This document shows, one piece after another, positions 63,401-64,000 of a stretch of 64,000 nucleotides of DNA (positions are counted from its first letter, which is position 1; each line of letters starts with the position of its first letter). The translations under genes were made by a program, and so were the position numbers. Source of the DNA: Vampirovibrionales bacterium (GTDB taxonomy: Bacteria > Cyanobacteriota > Vampirovibrionia > Vampirovibrionales > Vampirovibrionaceae). The DNA lies in NCBI GenBank assembly GCA_029866025.1, contig JARXAD010000001.1, positions 124,001-188,000 of the forward strand, given 5' to 3'. The notes beneath the pieces were generated by a model that was not told the DNA's origin, searched no databases, and was given only the letters and a program-made list of their open reading frames with translations.

Positions 63401-64000
63401 GCCGTTGGACGGTTGGGGTTGTAGGCTGGCTGTCCAGCAGGGGGATTAGGGCTGTTAATGAGGCGAACGCCCACACGGTCCCAGTTTACATCCAGGCCGT
63501 TGGGCTTAATAGGCAACACGCCTAGTACCAGCTTGCGATCCGTAAATACACTTGGGAACCACTTGTTTAGCAAGGCGCCTTGGGTGTTGCGATCAAACTG
63601 GTACCAATTCCAGTAGGGCGAGCGGGCTCCATGGAGCAGCAAGCTTTGGTACTGGGGGCTCATCATGCCGTGGTTGACAAACGCCCCATCAAAATAAAGC
63701 TTTATCCCATCTTGCAGGCTGTACTGCATCAGGCGTTTTAGGTCTTTATCTTGCCATACTGAGGCAAAAGGATCCGCCGTCCAGTAGTGGTGGGGCGACA
63801 CCCAGTCCCCTGTGAGTGGCGACATCATAACCCCGCCCAGGGCTGGGGTTCGCTTGCCAGTTTTGGGGTCTATTAAAAATTGATCGATGCGCTGAAAAGC
63901 CCCTTCAGCCCCTCCACCGTGGGTAACATACGAATGGGTAAGACTAGTGGATAAGGGTTTGGTTGGGTTGCCTTTGGCATCCAGGGTAACAGCCGCATCT
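60451..64000 (-). CDS. Large GH13 (alpha-amylase superfamily) enzyme, N-terminus outside the window
   Basis: The frame stays open to the right edge, so at least 1183 residues are encoded and the start is off-window; an ATG at 63828 is internal. The four conserved GH13 regions are visible: region I FDGAFVNHG (near 63670-63694), region II WRLDAAVDI with the nucleophile Asp (near 62258), region III MAELD with the acid/base Glu (near 62090) and region IV ASHDYATV with the third Asp (near 61810). Regions II-IV are normally spaced, but about 470 residues separate I from II, a very large insertion that is helical and unrecognised. The substrate is presumably an alpha-glucan. It is the most upstream visible gene of the glycogen cluster. 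Confidence 0.82.
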   Translation of the reverse strand, partial: DAAVTLDAKGNPTKPLSTSLTHSYVTHGGGAEGAFQRIDQFLIDPKTGKRTPALGGVMMSPLTGDWVSPHHYWTADPFASVWQDKDLKRLMQYSLQDGIKLYFDGAFVNHGMMSPQYQSLLLHGARSPYWNWYQFDRNTQGALLNKWFPSVFTDRKLVLGVLPIKPNGLDVNWDRVGVRLINSPNPPAGQPAYNPNRPTAIQLFDPIREAGKDTTPWLSASGSVYNYTFPIANAKDVSKKLQILQGKSPDSVEYKQAMVDWPGFRLGRPDEDDSGEGWDGKIPAKRLNLANPAVQGQAQQALTYWTQRTDSEWLFQPLTELLTQHYEGNWATTLEKLKATQQLAGRLANLSLPQTITPRQQRWESSLALGQRLSQLLPPVALNLHSDDPAHDLTFIKHTLGWPKFEDQILGHHGSLQPVYWASKPLRWLLNQSKATQPLAKKLDITLGQQSLNSQLGRALEGVFRQLSPESQLKLLEPSLRDAVLIQLAPVVWRQLLSGQTSDDINALGAGMDRQLGAAMRWDPATAASTFRKAMQRQVGSLNTTELARLAEKTLAHTTVEAATVARHLMTQGEVGLNWRLDAAVDIANTAAIRNASQGNVRDAIFVKEMRTVRDTWAKLLSGVRAVFPKTVIMAELDPEKLGASKNAVHQAYQLFFEPLKQWGQSVFTSMPNMSHWFSGIPALVNAPAKPWEHGDWMLGPQQFANDKLAGFLQMFPAWVSRMALSLLASHDYATVNHALVRNPNIASMASYGMRGLLDDTNNVLEALQTKADLAGARATLKSAGIADVGKALNDLNTYLHTQTPELTKELSALIRDYMEAPQKKFVGDAENLPKEAMNQRDMRVAIARAIPEMVRTLQHDGKVLPELLKPFATLPAQNALESILVHYLPLGEVWATRAALANAIEAYGNNNTGFKQAFYHALEQTEAELMAIEPTLLAHLSPNKVLDAIFNQPEMAKHAAHKAPLWEVLMKPVMAKQAQMVFAQLLSGGNAALYGHDFMALAGGESTDNRHQQNRDALVTPYNKAPAPWLLTAQSTLRTQSQWRRDHEKAFNGFWQPVSQDDTNGVFMSVWDGGPQSGNQQIIGLLPIAPATGELFNQDAAKANPLGKNATYPITRTPRKPFAYTPDISTLGMPDGTRYRQEGTQNTFVVSKGKLVALNGKPLMMDATKPDAGVLLVRETR

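Noticed and set aside
1..64000. CRISPR arrays or insertion sequences
   Set aside because: No regularly spaced direct repeats, no transposase frame and no terminal inverted repeats with target duplication were seen.

Overview
This is a bacterial chromosomal window. Most of it is core housekeeping sequence of middling to high GC, joined at its left end to a visibly AT-rich genomic island of about 9 kb. I place the organism only tentatively in the non-photosynthetic Cyanobacteriota (Vampirovibrionia/Melainabacteria type). That placement rests on overall gene style: families of small EF-hand-like proteins with a single C-terminal membrane helix, a glycogen cluster, and a zinc-type HemB. No ribosomal marker gene is present to settle it.

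Positions 1-9046 (island, all genes on the minus strand). A tRNA-Val gene (9047-9119) has its 3' end facing the island, the usual position for an integration site. Next to it is a complete four-gene Qat anti-phage system: qatA (KAP ATPase), qatB, qatC (QueC-like) and qatD (TatD-like nuclease). Its genes are joined by 4-base overlaps, except that qatB probably starts a few bases after the qatA stop. Beyond it lie a tyrosine recombinase, a beta-class DNA methyltransferase, a NotI-family restriction endonuclease with its four-cysteine cluster, and the N-terminal part of a DGQHR-domain (DndB-like) protein that runs off the left edge. The island therefore carries two defence modules separated by an integrase.

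Positions 9120-30149. This stretch holds nucleotide metabolism (a purC-purS fusion, purQ, a pyrimidine/thymidine phosphorylase), two paralogous Asn/Tyr/Gly-rich proteins, rmuC and ftsEX. These are followed by an HtrA-like serine protease, a likely structured non-coding RNA (18901-19078), era, a GT-C membrane glycosyltransferase, a secreted TPR protein and a small EF-hand protein. It ends with a signalling/haem group (hybrid histidine kinase, hemB, diguanylate cyclase) and an isolated sugar ABC permease.

Positions 30150-52130. This stretch holds a zinc-ribbon protein, an unrecognised polytopic membrane protein, a frameshifted subtilase-like gene, a DUF192 protein, mfd, valS, a LysM protein and three consecutive EF-hand-like membrane-anchored proteins. 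After these come pyrB, apt, recJ and ruvB, a secreted hypothetical protein and a DivIC/FtsB-like division protein.

Positions 52132-64000. This is a glycogen/maltodextrin cluster on the minus strand: a GH13 enzyme (5' end outside the window), an MFS sugar transporter, glycogen synthase, 4-alpha-glucanotransferase and an alpha-glucan phosphorylase homologue. It ends in a clear intrinsic terminator. The phosphorylase homologue lacks the lysine that normally holds pyridoxal phosphate, and the GH13 enzyme has a roughly 470-residue insertion inside its catalytic domain.

Four genes for the Asn/Tyr-rich and EF-hand-like proteins share a similar promoter-like element upstream, which suggests a common regulon.
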